A DNA stretch of 64,000 bases, from NCBI GenBank assembly GCA_026986375.1, contig JALSOQ010000016.1:43674-107673 (forward strand). Reading direction: 5' to 3'. This document shows, piece by piece, positions 27,946 to 37,280 of the stretch. Each line of letters opens with the position of its first letter. Within the stretch, counting starts at the first letter, position 1. The translations under genes and the position numbers were made by a program. Below the pieces are notes generated by a model. The model was not told where the DNA came from. It saw nothing but the letters and a program-made list of their open reading frames with translations, and ran no database searches. The stretch comes from Archaeoglobaceae archaeon. Lineage in GTDB: Archaea; Halobacteriota; Archaeoglobi; Archaeoglobales; Archaeoglobaceae.

Positions 27946-28485
27946 ATGAAACACCTCGAATTCAAGGAGAAGTTCATGGATCTTCTGAGGAGTGGGAAGA
28001 AAACGGCCACTATCCGACTTCAGTGTCCTTACAAGAAGGGGCAGGAGGTTTTCGTTCACTGCGGTGGGAGGATAATCGGGACGGCGAAGATAATCGATAT
28101 AGAGGAGAAGAGGCTCGACGAGCTTACGGATGAAGATGCGAAGGCGGACGGGTTCGAAAGCAGGGAGGAGTTGCTCGAAGAGATAAGGAGGTTATACGGA
28201 AACCCCGAAAAGGTTTACGTTATAAGGTTCAGGTTCAAAGAGTTCGAGAGGAGCATAAATCCTCATGAAATGTATTACGGCGATGCCGATTTGGTTGAGA
28301 TAGCCAAAAAGGCTTTGGAACACTTGAACCTAAGCGAGGGCGACAGGAGGATTTTGGAATTATTCCTCAAGACGGAAAGCATAAGGAAGACTGCTATGAA
28401 GATGGGCAGTCTCAAGTGGAGGGGTGTGATCAGGAAGATCTTAAGGAGATGCTACAACGAGCTCAGAAAGAAGGGGCTTATTTAG
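27946..28485 (+). CDS. ASCH-domain protein with C-terminal helical domain
   Basis: A 179-residue protein with an N-terminal ASCH (PUA-like) RNA-binding domain: LEFKEKFMDLLRSGKKTATI, then GRIIGTAKIIDIEEKRLDEL. Its C-terminal 60 residues (SEGDRRILELFLKTESIRKT ... CYNELRKKGLI) resemble a sigma-like helix-turn-helix. It probably binds RNA, with an unknown target. It diverges from PGP across a short gap holding the palindrome CGGGTTACCCG at about 27924-27934, a possible operator. Confidence 0.8.
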   Translation: MKHLEFKEKFMDLLRSGKKTATIRLQCPYKKGQEVFVHCGGRIIGTAKIIDIEEKRLDELTDEDAKADGFESREELLEEIRRLYGNPEKVYVIRFRFKEFERSINPHEMYYGDADLVEIAKKALEHLNLSEGDRRILELFLKTESIRKTAMKMGSLKWRGVIRKILRRCYNELRKKGLI

Positions 28486-29675
28486 ACGAGTCCGAATAAA
28501 ACCAGCATTAAAACAAGAGTTCCGGTTCCCATCAGATCCATTAGGGACGTTATTATGGGTATCCCTACGTTATCGGGATCGAGGCCTATTCTGTATGATA
28601 GGGTTACGAGCTCGTATGATATGAAGTTGAGAATCAAAACGAGGAGTTGTCCGGCTAAAACGGTTACCGCCAGCATGATGGCTGTGGAAACGGTCGGTAT
28701 GTTCATCGTGACGTTTATAGTCTGACCCAAAAGCGCTACCATAGTGAAAACTACGATTCCGAGTATGTGATTCTGGAGGAACATTTCCCTTATCCTCCTA
28801 CCCGGAACGAACGTCGGCTCTATTTCACCCAAGTGAAGCCAAGAAGAGACTCTCGCGGCGAGTATGCAACCTATTACGCCCCCGTCCTCCAAGAAGGGTG
28901 GAATTATCGTCAGAATTCCTGCGATGGCTATAAGACCTTCGAGACTCCCGCCCAATATCGTTCCAGCACCGTAGTCTATCAGAACGCAAATCGAGAGTAT
29001 CAGCAGCATCTCTCTCATTATTCTCCTCGCTACGAAGCTCTTGTTGCTCTTCAGGAACAGCAGAACGCCCAAAAGAACGACGAATGACAATACTATCGCC
29101 TTAGTGAGCGATCCCATTCTCTCGACGAGGAGAACGGAGAGGTATATCAGGGGAACCGTCACGATGTCTCCGGCCAAAGTTATGAGGGGCGACGTGACGT
29201 TATCGGGATCCCAGCCGAATCTGTAGCTTAGAACCGCTATCAGTATTGTGGAAGGAATCATAAAAAGGGCGGAAAGCATCGATGACAGAACTGAAACCAC
29301 GGTGAGACTTAAGATTATATCCGGACTCAGGGGATTCAAGCCGAGGAGGTATCCCAGGTAGGAACAAACGACACCGTTCAGAACGCTGAACGTAACGACT
29401 AAGAACAGGGATGCGTGGATGTTCTCAGCTATTATGGGATCGACCTTCAGCTTCGCCTCTATCCTTCCCATGTGCAAATAAGTTCCGAGCCTCGAACCGA
29501 ACGCCCCGTAAACGTTTCCCCTCATGTCCGCGCTCGGGGGGAGCAGAATAATTAATGCGGGGAGTATGGAAAACTTCTTGGAGAGAAAACCGCTTAAAAT
29601 GAATCCGGAAACGAGATCGCCGAGGGTGCAAAGGAAGGATGCGAATAAGCTCTCCTTAAACGACTTCCAGTCCAA
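28482..29675 (-). CDS. SLC41/MgtE-type divalent cation transporter
   Basis: A 397-residue membrane protein made of two homologous halves of about five helices each, as in archaeal SLC41/MgtE integral-membrane domains. The first half carries LPPSADMRGNVYGAFGSRLG and the second IIPPFLEDGGVIGCILAARV, the conserved pore segments. Each half also has a GxDPDNV motif (WDPDNVTSPL and LDPDNVGIPI). There is no N-terminal CBS domain. It probably moves Mg2+. The start codon appears to be TTG at 29675 with a GGGGGGAG ribosome-binding site. Confidence 0.88.
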   Translation of the reverse strand: MDWKSFKESLFASFLCTLGDLVSGFILSGFLSKKFSILPALIILLPPSADMRGNVYGAFGSRLGTYLHMGRIEAKLKVDPIIAENIHASLFLVVTFSVLNGVVCSYLGYLLGLNPLSPDIILSLTVVSVLSSMLSALFMIPSTILIAVLSYRFGWDPDNVTSPLITLAGDIVTVPLIYLSVLLVERMGSLTKAIVLSFVVLLGVLLFLKSNKSFVARRIMREMLLILSICVLIDYGAGTILGGSLEGLIAIAGILTIIPPFLEDGGVIGCILAARVSSWLHLGEIEPTFVPGRRIREMFLQNHILGIVVFTMVALLGQTINVTMNIPTVSTAIMLAVTVLAGQLLVLILNFISYELVTLSYRIGLDPDNVGIPIITSLMDLMGTGTLVLMLVLFGLV

Positions 29676-29749
29676 ACGGCTCCCCCCTTAACTGGAGTTT
29701 TTAGCGGTTTCGGAATGTTTAATAACCCTTTCGCAACCTGTAAGGTTTC

Positions 29750-30652
29750 ATGAAGTTCGTTTACGGCCCCGTTCCATCGAGGAGACTCGGGAGGTCCTTA
29801 GGCATAAACGTAATCCCTTTCAAAACGTGCAACTACTCGTGCGTTTACTGTCAGCTCGGAAAAACTACCGACATGATAAACGAACGTAGGATTTTCTTTC
29901 CCAAGGAGGAGATTCTTGGAGAGGTCGTTGAGGCGATCGGGAAAGTAGAGGCGGATCACATAACCTTCGCCGGCGAAGGAGAACCGACACTCTGCAAAGA
30001 TTTGGGATGGCTGATAGACAGAATAAAAGTGTGCACCGATGTTCCAGTGGCGGTTCTGACGAACGGTTCACTGCTTTACAGAAAGGACGTTAGGGAAGAT
30101 TTGGCGAACGCGGACGTAGTTATTCCTTCGCTCGATGCAGCCGATGAGCAAACTTTCAGAAGGATAAACCGCCCGCACAGGGATCTGAGAATGGAGGAAA
30201 TAATCGAGGGGCTTGAGGTGTTCGGAAGAGAATTCGGGGGGAAGTTCTACATCGAAATTATGCTCGTTAAGGGATACAACGACGATGAAAGATCTCTATT
30301 GGCAATAAAATCCGCTCTGGAGAGGATTAAGCCGGACGGAGTTTACCTCCTAACGCCTACGAGACCGACAGCATTGAAAGTGGAGCCGGCGGACGAATTC
30401 GGAATCGTGAGGGCTCATGCGATATTGGGGGAGGTAGTTGATGTAGTGAATCCCGAAGTGGGTGAATTCTCTGCGGAATGCTTTTCTTCTGCGGAAGAGG
30501 CGGTGAAAGCTCTGCTGAGAAGACATCCGATGAGGGAGGATCAGCTCAAGGACTTCCTTAAGAAGTTCGGCGAAGATTTGAGCATTCTCGAAAGGGTAGA
30601 GGGAATAAAGAGAGTTGAGTATATGGGAAGGGTATATTACATCTACCGATAA
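29750..30652 (+). CDS. Radical SAM protein (COG0731-like)
   Basis: A 300-residue radical SAM protein. KFVYGPVPSRRLGRSLGIN leads to the cluster motif CNYSCVYC (Cys27, Cys31, Cys34), and ITFAGEGEPTLCKDLGWLID is the SAM-binding GEPT segment. The C-terminal 60 residues look like a winged-helix module. Related archaeal proteins are annotated as wyosine-base (TYW1-like) relatives, but no function is assigned to this group. A TATA box GTTTAATAAC lies about 25 nt upstream, so it is leaderless. Confidence 0.85.
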   Translation: MKFVYGPVPSRRLGRSLGINVIPFKTCNYSCVYCQLGKTTDMINERRIFFPKEEILGEVVEAIGKVEADHITFAGEGEPTLCKDLGWLIDRIKVCTDVPVAVLTNGSLLYRKDVREDLANADVVIPSLDAADEQTFRRINRPHRDLRMEEIIEGLEVFGREFGGKFYIEIMLVKGYNDDERSLLAIKSALERIKPDGVYLLTPTRPTALKVEPADEFGIVRAHAILGEVVDVVNPEVGEFSAECFSSAEEAVKALLRRHPMREDQLKDFLKKFGEDLSILERVEGIKRVEYMGRVYYIYR

Positions 30653-30682
30653 CGTTTATCGTTCGAATTATAAGTTGAGATT

Positions 30683-31477
30683 ATGCTCGATCCGTTCGAA
30701 TTCTACCTGCACGAGGACTGTCCCTACGAGGACGAAACCACGGAACTCTTGGGAATTTCGGGAAGGGCTAAGCTTAGAATCGTGACGAGGGAGGAAGGAG
30801 TTTCGGCGTGCACGGAAGATTTGGCCGATTTCTACAAAAGGAAGGGTGTAAAAGTAAAGGATTTCGTCGAGAGCGGGAAGTCATTCAGCGCTGGGGATGT
30901 TATATTCGAGGCGGAGGGAGATGCAAAAATTCTCTTCAAACTCTGGAGGATCTCCCAAACTTTTCTGTCGATAACCTGCGCGATCGCAACCGCTACGAAC
31001 AGACTCGTAAGAATTGCGAGATCTGTAAATCCGAACGTCATAATAGCGACTACGAGGAAAACGCACCCCGGGTTCAGGAAGTTCGAGATAAAGGCAGTTA
31101 TGATCGCTGGCGGGCACGTCCACAGGAACTCGCTCAGCGATTCGGTTCTGGTAACTCCCAACCACCTCAAATTCGTGGGGGATTTGAAGGATCTCAGAAC
31201 TCTGAGGAAGATCGAAATAGAGCCGAGAAACGTTGAGGAGGCTTTGAAGTTCGCGAAAATTGCCGATGTCCTCTTGCTCGATCACTACAAGCCGGAGGAA
31301 TTGGCGGAGATTGTCCCGAAGCTGAAGTCGATAAATCCGAACGTTAAGATTGCGGTGGCCGGGAACATAAAGGAGAGCAACGTTAGGGAGTTCGCCAAAT
31401 TTGCCGACATAATAGTGACCTCCTCTCCCTATTACGCAAAACCCCTGGACTTCACAACGAAAATAGATCCGGTTTAA
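30683..31477 (+). CDS. modD: ModD-like quinolinate phosphoribosyltransferase family protein
   Basis: A 264-residue protein of the NadC fold. ATTRKTHPGFRKFEIKAVMI and GGHVHRNSLSDSVLV are the ModD version of the active-site motifs. True NadC differs in these segments. ModD is associated with molybdenum transport genes, but its reaction is unproven. No Mo transporter is adjacent, although MoaE is in this window. The gene starts 30 nt after the radical SAM gene and overlaps hef convergently by 4 nt. Confidence 0.8.
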   Translation: MLDPFEFYLHEDCPYEDETTELLGISGRAKLRIVTREEGVSACTEDLADFYKRKGVKVKDFVESGKSFSAGDVIFEAEGDAKILFKLWRISQTFLSITCAIATATNRLVRIARSVNPNVIIATTRKTHPGFRKFEIKAVMIAGGHVHRNSLSDSVLVTPNHLKFVGDLKDLRTLRKIEIEPRNVEEALKFAKIADVLLLDHYKPEELAEIVPKLKSINPNVKIAVAGNIKESNVREFAKFADIIVTSSPYYAKPLDFTTKIDPV

Positions 31478-33711
31478 TCCACCTCTATCCTATCAGCTTC
31501 GCTGTATGGAGTAGTCATGAGTGTCCTGATCTTTTTTGCTATCTTTTTCCCTATCTTCGGAACCCTCATCAACTCCTCCTCGCTCGCCGTAGCTATTCTT
31601 TCGATCGTCTGGAAGTGTTCGAGCAAGTTTCTCGCCAGAACGGGGCCTATGTCCGAAATTGCAGAAACCACATACTCCTGCTGCTCCTTCAACGTCATCT
31701 TCGTCTTGCCCACGTGCGGAATCACAGCCCTTTCCTTTCCCTCCTGCTCCCTCCTCGCAATTGTAACGAGCATTTCCGCCGTCTCTTCGGCGTTGGCCGT
31801 CTGAATTATCGGAATTCCGAAATCCACCGCTATGGTGGCCAAGACACCCCTTACCGCGTTCGGATTGAGCCTTCCGTATAGCCCGTTCCCTTCTATTATC
31901 AGAATCGGTTTCAGGTAGAACTTCTTCAGCCTTATAAGTTGGTCGAAGAGCGTTCTGTTTATAACGCTGTTCACGAAATCCTCCGCCGTTTTTCTCTCCA
32001 CCGCAACCCTCTCGCTCAGAACGTAATCCCCCGCATCGAGATTCTGAACCCTAACAGCAACGCCCATGTCGTATAACCTCTTGACGACTTCCGACCTCAT
32101 CTCCCTCGAATCGACGTATATCACGACGGGTTTCGAAAACTCGGTTGAGAAATCGGTCAGGCTACTCTGTCCTCTTCTCCTGACGATCCTTCTAAGCTGC
32201 TCTTTGAGCTCGTAAAGCCTTTCGAACATCATTCTCTCCTTCCTCAGGCTTATCCAGTAGTAAGCTTCGTCCCTCGTCCCCTTCGTAACCAAAACGACTA
32301 TCCTTCCCTCTCTTCCCCTTCCCGTTCTACCTTTCCTCTGAATCGCCCTTATTTCCGAAGGAACGGCCTCGTAGAATACTACGAGATCGGTTTCGGGTAT
32401 GTCCAAACCCTCCTCTCCTACTGAAGTGGCGACGAGGACGTTGATCTGCCCCGACCTAAACTTCTCAAGAACCTCTATCTGCTCCTTCTGCTTCATCCCT
32501 CTGTCTTCAGCCCTGTTCGCCTGTCCGACGAATCTGACCGCCTTAACTCCAGCCTTTTGAAGTTCCTTGGCTAATACCTCCGCGGTATCCCTGTAGTTCG
32601 TGAAGACGATTATCCTCGAATCCGGCCTTCTCCCTATCTGATCCAGAACTATCTCCTTGAGTTTTTCGAGCTTTGGATGATCCACATCGCACTTAAGTGC
32701 CTTTATAACGGCTTTTCTGAAGGTGGGATCCGCTATTATGTTCTTCGCCGCCTTGCTACCCCCTTTGGACTTCGCCTCCACCACTATTCTCTTCAGGTAG
32801 TGCTTCAAAGCGTCGAGCCCCTGTGTCTCTATGAGCTCTATACCGTGCTGGATCTTCATGACTTCAGCCAAAACCGAAAGTGCCTCGAAAAGCCTTTGAT
32901 CCCTGCTCTCAATAGCTTCGCTCTGCAGAGCCTCTTGCAAAGCTAAAAGCTCCTTCTTCGTCATTCCGTCGCTTACAGCCACTCCGAGCCCTTCCAGTCT
33001 TTTGAACCTAATCTCCAAGCACTTCTTGAATGCCTCCCTTACCTCCTCAAGCTCCTTAGGCATCTCAACCCTTATCCACTCGATCTTCTTCTCGTGAACG
33101 TAAGGTTTCACGTCCGGGTCGAACTCCGTCCTTACCTCTATCTCCTCTATTCCCAAGTTCTCTACCACTTCTCTAATCCTTTCGACGTCGCTTCCCGGGG
33201 AAGCGGTTAAAGCCAAAACGAGCGGATCCTTGGCCTGCTTGAAGTATGTTTTTGCTATGAAGACGTAGGAGTAGTTTCCCACAGCCCTATGAGCTTCGTC
33301 GAAAGTCACGTGGATGACGTCCTCAAGCGTTATCCTTCCGGCTACGATATCGTTCTCTATAACCTGAGGTGTGGAAACAACGACTTTGGCATTCTTCCAA
33401 AGCTGAACCCTCTTTTCCGGAGGGATTTCACCGCTGAGAGAAACTATCTGGTTTGGAGGGAGCTTTAGAGTTTTCCTCAAAAATTCCGCGTGTTGCTCGA
33501 CGAGGGGTTTCGTGGGGGCGAGCATGAGGGCCCTCCCTTCTTTGTTGTGGAGCCTCGAAGCTATGACGAGGAGGGCTATTACCGTCTTTCCCAATCCCGT
33601 CGGGAGGATCACGAGGGTGTTGTGCATTAGCGCGGTTGCGGCTATCGCTATTTGGTAGCTCCTCCTTTCTACGGTCTTCTCCTTTATCAGAGGGTGGTGA
33701 ACGAACTCCAT
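31474..33711 (-). CDS. hef: Hef helicase/endonuclease (XPF/FANCM family)
   Basis: A 745-residue two-module protein that processes stalled forks. The SF2 helicase has Walker A PTGLGKT at residues 37-43, a DEAH box, and the motif VI stretch AIQRKGRTGRGREG. The XPF nuclease core reads VERKTAEDFVNSVINRTLFD, the ERKxxxD catalytic site. Tandem helix-hairpin-helix motifs (LARNLLEHFQTIERIATASE, VPKIGKKIAKKIRT) end it. All catalytic residues are intact. It diverges from the cysteine-cluster gene across one TATA element at 33735-33745. Confidence 0.95.
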   Translation of the reverse strand: MEFVHHPLIKEKTVERRSYQIAIAATALMHNTLVILPTGLGKTVIALLVIASRLHNKEGRALMLAPTKPLVEQHAEFLRKTLKLPPNQIVSLSGEIPPEKRVQLWKNAKVVVSTPQVIENDIVAGRITLEDVIHVTFDEAHRAVGNYSYVFIAKTYFKQAKDPLVLALTASPGSDVERIREVVENLGIEEIEVRTEFDPDVKPYVHEKKIEWIRVEMPKELEEVREAFKKCLEIRFKRLEGLGVAVSDGMTKKELLALQEALQSEAIESRDQRLFEALSVLAEVMKIQHGIELIETQGLDALKHYLKRIVVEAKSKGGSKAAKNIIADPTFRKAVIKALKCDVDHPKLEKLKEIVLDQIGRRPDSRIIVFTNYRDTAEVLAKELQKAGVKAVRFVGQANRAEDRGMKQKEQIEVLEKFRSGQINVLVATSVGEEGLDIPETDLVVFYEAVPSEIRAIQRKGRTGRGREGRIVVLVTKGTRDEAYYWISLRKERMMFERLYELKEQLRRIVRRRGQSSLTDFSTEFSKPVVIYVDSREMRSEVVKRLYDMGVAVRVQNLDAGDYVLSERVAVERKTAEDFVNSVINRTLFDQLIRLKKFYLKPILIIEGNGLYGRLNPNAVRGVLATIAVDFGIPIIQTANAEETAEMLVTIARREQEGKERAVIPHVGKTKMTLKEQQEYVVSAISDIGPVLARNLLEHFQTIERIATASEEELMRVPKIGKKIAKKIRTLMTTPYSEADRIEVD

Positions 33712-33734
33712 TACCTCGAAAGATTTCTCTTCGC

Positions 33735-33745
33735 TGTATAAAACG
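33735..33745. promoter_or_regulatory. TATA element shared by two divergent genes
   Basis: TGTATAAAACG on the plus strand and GTTTTATACA on the minus strand. It is about 27 nt from the hef ATG on one side and about 30 nt from the cysteine-cluster start on the other. No second TATA is visible in the gap. Confidence 0.5.
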
Positions 33746-33773
33746 TTTAAGTTCAGAATCGAGGAGGATGGGG

Positions 33774-34166
33774 ATGATAGACGCCAACTTGATCCCTTGG
33801 AGGTTGGCGAGGAGATGGATGTGCGTGAGGTGCGGGTGGTGCTGTTGCAGTTACGACGTTCCCGTAACTTTCGATGACGAGAGGAGGCTAAGGAAATACG
33901 GGGACGTTTTTTGGAGGGGGAAGATTGGACTTTACCTTAAGAAAATAGACGGGAAGTGTGTATTCTACGGCGATGGGAAATGCCTCATTTACGACGAAAG
34001 GCCGATAGCGTGCAGGAGGTATCCTTTTTACCTTAGAAAGGAGGGAGAAGAGTTGGCGAGGTTTGAGAACGTTTACGTTTACGTCGATTCGAACTGCAGA
34101 GGGGTGGGGAAGGGGAGGAGAATCGAAGAAATCCTGAAGGAGCTTTTTATTGGAGTTCCGTGCTAA
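33774..34166 (+). CDS. YkgJ-type cysteine-cluster protein
   Basis: A 130-residue protein with the metal-binding cluster CVRCGWCCCSY near residue 16, then CVFYGDGKCLIYDERPIACRRYP and a final NCRG, the UPF0153/YkgJ pattern. Such proteins bind zinc or an iron-sulfur cluster; the function is unknown. GAGGAGG at 33761-33767 is 6 nt from ATG 33774, while ATG 33768 touches it. The end overlaps the convergent gene by 4 nt. Confidence 0.85.
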   Translation: MIDANLIPWRLARRWMCVRCGWCCCSYDVPVTFDDERRLRKYGDVFWRGKIGLYLKKIDGKCVFYGDGKCLIYDERPIACRRYPFYLRKEGEELARFENVYVYVDSNCRGVGKGRRIEEILKELFIGVPC

Positions 34167-34507
34167 ACGAAGTCCTTTCTGCTCTCCTTGTCGTCCCTGT
34201 CTATAGCGTTCAGAATCGCGTATAACTTTTCTGCGAGGGTTATCACCTTCCTCAACTCCTGATAGAAGAGCGTGAAAGTTGCGTAGGGATGTCCGCAGGG
34301 ATAGTCGTAATTCATAACGGGACAGCCCTTGCATCCGAACTGCTGGTGCTTTACGCAGAACGACGTGATCTGTATTGCCACCTCCTCGATCGCCTTTAAA
34401 CCGTTCAGAATGGATTCCCACTTCTTCAAAGCGACTTCCGATTCACTGAGACCTTCCTCCATATCCTTCTCGGCATCCTCGAAGGTGTAGAGTCTAATTT
34501 CCTTCAT
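34163..34507 (-). CDS. Hypothetical protein with cysteine motif
   Basis: A 114-residue, mostly helical acidic protein. The middle part FCVKHQQFGCKGCPVMNYDY and a later CGHPYATFTLFY carry four cysteines and two histidines that could bind a metal. No family is recognised. The start is taken as ATG 34507 (MKEIRLYTFEDAEKD), since the longer frame overlaps lysS. It lies 8 nt after the lysS stop and is probably cotranscribed with it. Confidence 0.65.
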   Translation of the reverse strand: MKEIRLYTFEDAEKDMEEGLSESEVALKKWESILNGLKAIEEVAIQITSFCVKHQQFGCKGCPVMNYDYPCGHPYATFTLFYQELRKVITLAEKLYAILNAIDRDDKESRKDFV

Positions 34508-34515
34508 AAAAAGGA

Positions 34516-36009
34516 TTATGAACAAACGTCGATAAATCTCTTTTTGACCCAATCGATTCCGAGCATCTTTATGAAGTATCCCGCCCTCGGCCCGTAGTTC
34601 TTGCCCAAAATCGCCTTGTATATCGCCTGAAATCCTTTCGCCGGCTTTATCCCCACTTCCTTCGCTACATCGTAAACCAAGTTGTGGATCTCTTCAGGCT
34701 TCATGTCCTCCCTAAGCTTCTCCGCGAACTTGGATAGGAACTCCCTTTCCTTTTCGTCGAAAATCGAGGGATTCACGCTTTCGGCAATTTCGAACTTTAT
34801 TTTATCCGGTGCGAACTTTTCGAGCCAGTTCTTGGCGTATTTTAGCCTTCTCTCGACGTCTCTCCTAACCCTTTCGTCTATTTCGTATCCCGTCCTCTTC
34901 AGAATCTCAAGAACCTTTTCCAAGTCCCACTTCGCTATCTGCCCGACCACGACCAAGTGTCTGAACGGAACATCGGAATATTCGACGTTTCCTACCATGG
35001 AAAGTTCGACCGCTCTGTCCTTTTTTCTGAGACCTTCCTCGAATTCGTCCACGAGTTCGAGCAGGTTTGCGGGATCGAAGTCGATGTGCTTCTTCGGTTT
35101 CACCCTTATTATTATGTATCGGACTATCTCCGGGGGTAGAACCTCTATGAACTCCCTGACCGGAATGACTATCCCCTTGGAGGAGCTCATCGCTCCGACT
35201 CCCTTCAGATTTATCCACTCGTATGGTATCGGGTAAGGTGGATCTATTCCGAATATCTCCTTAGCAAGCCTTTTTCCGGTGTCGTAGCTTCCTCCCGCAG
35301 CTGCGTGGTCTTTTCCGAACGGTTCGCACGTAATACCTAAAATCTTCCACCTCGCCGCCCAATCGACACGCCAAGTGAGCTTTCCGCCCCCTCTGTAGCT
35401 CGCCTTTCCCTCGTGCCCGCATTGGCATCTGTAGTAGATCCACTTATCGTCGAATCCCGTCACCTTAGCCGAATTTATCCTTCCACATTCCTCGCAGAGA
35501 GGCATGAATGGGAACCAGTCCTCCTCAAGCTTCCTGCCCGTTACTTCCTCTATTATCTTCGCTATTTCGTCCCTCCTCTGCAGGGATATCCTTATAACTT
35601 CCTCATACTCCCCCTTCTTGTACATCTCGTCCGCCATCTTAACGATAACCGGAATTTCGAGTATTTCGAGGGATTCCAAAAAAGGCTCCAAGAAGTGTTC
35701 CGCATAGTTATCGTGGCATCCTTCTGGATCGGGAATCTCGCTCAGAGGCATTCCAACGTATCGCTCATATTCTTCCGGGAGGAAGGGATACCTCTTCCTT
35801 AGGGGATCGAAGGTGTCCGCGATGTATATCAGTTCAGCTTCCCCGCCCTTATCTATCAGCGCCCTCCTTACCGCATCGGCCGTAAGCATTTCTCTGAGAT
35901 TTCCAACGTGTATGTGGCCGGAGGGCGTTATTCCCGTCGCAATTCTGTGCTTCCTTCCTCTCTTCAGAAGATCCTCAGCTATTACGTCTGCCCAATGGAC
36001 TTCTTCCAT
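34516..36009 (-). CDS. lysS: Lysyl-tRNA synthetase, class I
   Basis: A 497-residue class I lysyl-tRNA synthetase, the form found in many euryarchaea in place of class II. The Rossmann HIGH-type motif is PSGHIHVGN (residues 29-37) and the KMSKS-type motif GAMSSSKG. A zinc-binding CEECGRI ... CQCGHE insert and an alpha-helical anticodon-binding C terminus are visible. The ATG has a TATA element about 25 nt upstream. Confidence 0.95.
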   Translation of the reverse strand: MEEVHWADVIAEDLLKRGRKHRIATGITPSGHIHVGNLREMLTADAVRRALIDKGGEAELIYIADTFDPLRKRYPFLPEEYERYVGMPLSEIPDPEGCHDNYAEHFLEPFLESLEILEIPVIVKMADEMYKKGEYEEVIRISLQRRDEIAKIIEEVTGRKLEEDWFPFMPLCEECGRINSAKVTGFDDKWIYYRCQCGHEGKASYRGGGKLTWRVDWAARWKILGITCEPFGKDHAAAGGSYDTGKRLAKEIFGIDPPYPIPYEWINLKGVGAMSSSKGIVIPVREFIEVLPPEIVRYIIIRVKPKKHIDFDPANLLELVDEFEEGLRKKDRAVELSMVGNVEYSDVPFRHLVVVGQIAKWDLEKVLEILKRTGYEIDERVRRDVERRLKYAKNWLEKFAPDKIKFEIAESVNPSIFDEKEREFLSKFAEKLREDMKPEEIHNLVYDVAKEVGIKPAKGFQAIYKAILGKNYGPRAGYFIKMLGIDWVKKRFIDVCS

Positions 36010-36041
36010 CGGAAGGAGGGGGAAAGGGCGTTTTAAAAATG

Positions 36042-37280
36042 TTAGGACATCCAGGCGGGAGGCCTATAATCTCCCGTCGCCACATTCTTCGGCCATATTA
36101 TTACGATCTTACCGTCCTGCCACTGGCAAATCCAGTTCCTTATGTATTCGTCTCCCCATAGAGGATCGTGCCTCTTCGTAAAAGCCAGATTACCCCTTAC
36201 GGTTTCGAACGGATTCGTCGCGTTGATCTTCTCCAAATACTTCACCACCACGTCCGAATCGAAGGGATCCTTCGCTCCGTCTTCAGCCGCCTTCTCCACC
36301 GCCCACTTATACATGAACAACGCGTCGAACATGTCGTAAGCCGTGTTCGCGTCCGGATAACCTCCGTATTCCTTCTTCCACAGATCCAAGAACCACTTGG
36401 CCCTATCGTTCAACGGAATCGGAATGGCCCCACCGGTCGCTATGAAGACCTCCCCGTCAATCTTCCCGTCGCTCGAATTCCAAGCGTTCGGGTTTATTGC
36501 GGACAGATCATGGCCGAGGATAGGAATCTTTATCCTCATGTCCGTCCACTGCTTGACGAGAGGAATTCCGCTGACGTGGGCGAGCAGGGTTATTATCACG
36601 TCAGCATGCCTGTTCTTAGCTTCGAGCAGAATGGATGAGAAATCCTCCGTTCCTTTCGGAACCTTGGCCTCCATGACGATTTCGTATCCGTGCTCCTCAA
36701 GCATCTTCTTCAGAACTTTGGAAACCCCAACAGCCCACTTCGCATCATCTCTGATTATGGCCACTCTCTTCCAGTTCATTCCCAGCCTCCCGTTGAAGTA
36801 GTTGTGTAGGGCGTCGAATATGTCGTAGGCGAACGTCGTTCCGTTGAGGGTTCCGGCTCTGAAGAAATATTTGTAGTGCTCGTAATCCTTAACGACGCAG
36901 TCCGTAAGCGAAGGGGCGGCTCCGTCGGCGAGCCATACCGTTTTCGTTTCCGCTATCACCGGCTGAGCGGCCATCGTGACTCCGCTGGCGAATCCTCCGA
37001 TTATTACCTTACATCCTTCATCCTGAATGAGATGCCTTAAAGCCGTCGTAGCCTTGTTGGGATCCATTCCGGTGTCTGCGGAAACTACCACGACCTTTCT
37101 CCCCAAAATTCCCCCTTCTTCGTTTATGACTTTTGCCGCAAGCTCTACGGCCTTCTTCTCCGCAACTCCGAAAACGGTGTCCATCGGCCCTATTACTCCG
37201 ACCTTTATCACCTTCTCAGACTTCTGAGAGCATCCGGCAACGATCAAAGCCAAGAGTAGGAGAACAGCCATCCTTTTCAT
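36042..37280 (-). CDS. Branched-chain amino acid/aromatic acid-type ABC transporter substrate-binding lipoprotein
   Basis: A 412-residue periplasmic-binding fold type I protein (LivK family). The signal peptide MKRMAVLLLLALIVAGCSQK has a lipobox ending in Cys17. The mature part has GVIGPMDTVFGVAEKKAVEL and two alpha/beta lobes. GAGGTGATC lies 5 nt before the ATG, and the gene overlaps the end of the phenylacetate-CoA ligase gene by 1 nt. The related permease and ATPase genes are not in the window. Neighbourhood suggests uptake of an aromatic acid rather than leucine (inference). Confidence 0.85.
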   Translation of the reverse strand: MKRMAVLLLLALIVAGCSQKSEKVIKVGVIGPMDTVFGVAEKKAVELAAKVINEEGGILGRKVVVVSADTGMDPNKATTALRHLIQDEGCKVIIGGFASGVTMAAQPVIAETKTVWLADGAAPSLTDCVVKDYEHYKYFFRAGTLNGTTFAYDIFDALHNYFNGRLGMNWKRVAIIRDDAKWAVGVSKVLKKMLEEHGYEIVMEAKVPKGTEDFSSILLEAKNRHADVIITLLAHVSGIPLVKQWTDMRIKIPILGHDLSAINPNAWNSSDGKIDGEVFIATGGAIPIPLNDRAKWFLDLWKKEYGGYPDANTAYDMFDALFMYKWAVEKAAEDGAKDPFDSDVVVKYLEKINATNPFETVRGNLAFTKRHDPLWGDEYIRNWICQWQDGKIVIIWPKNVATGDYRPPAWMS

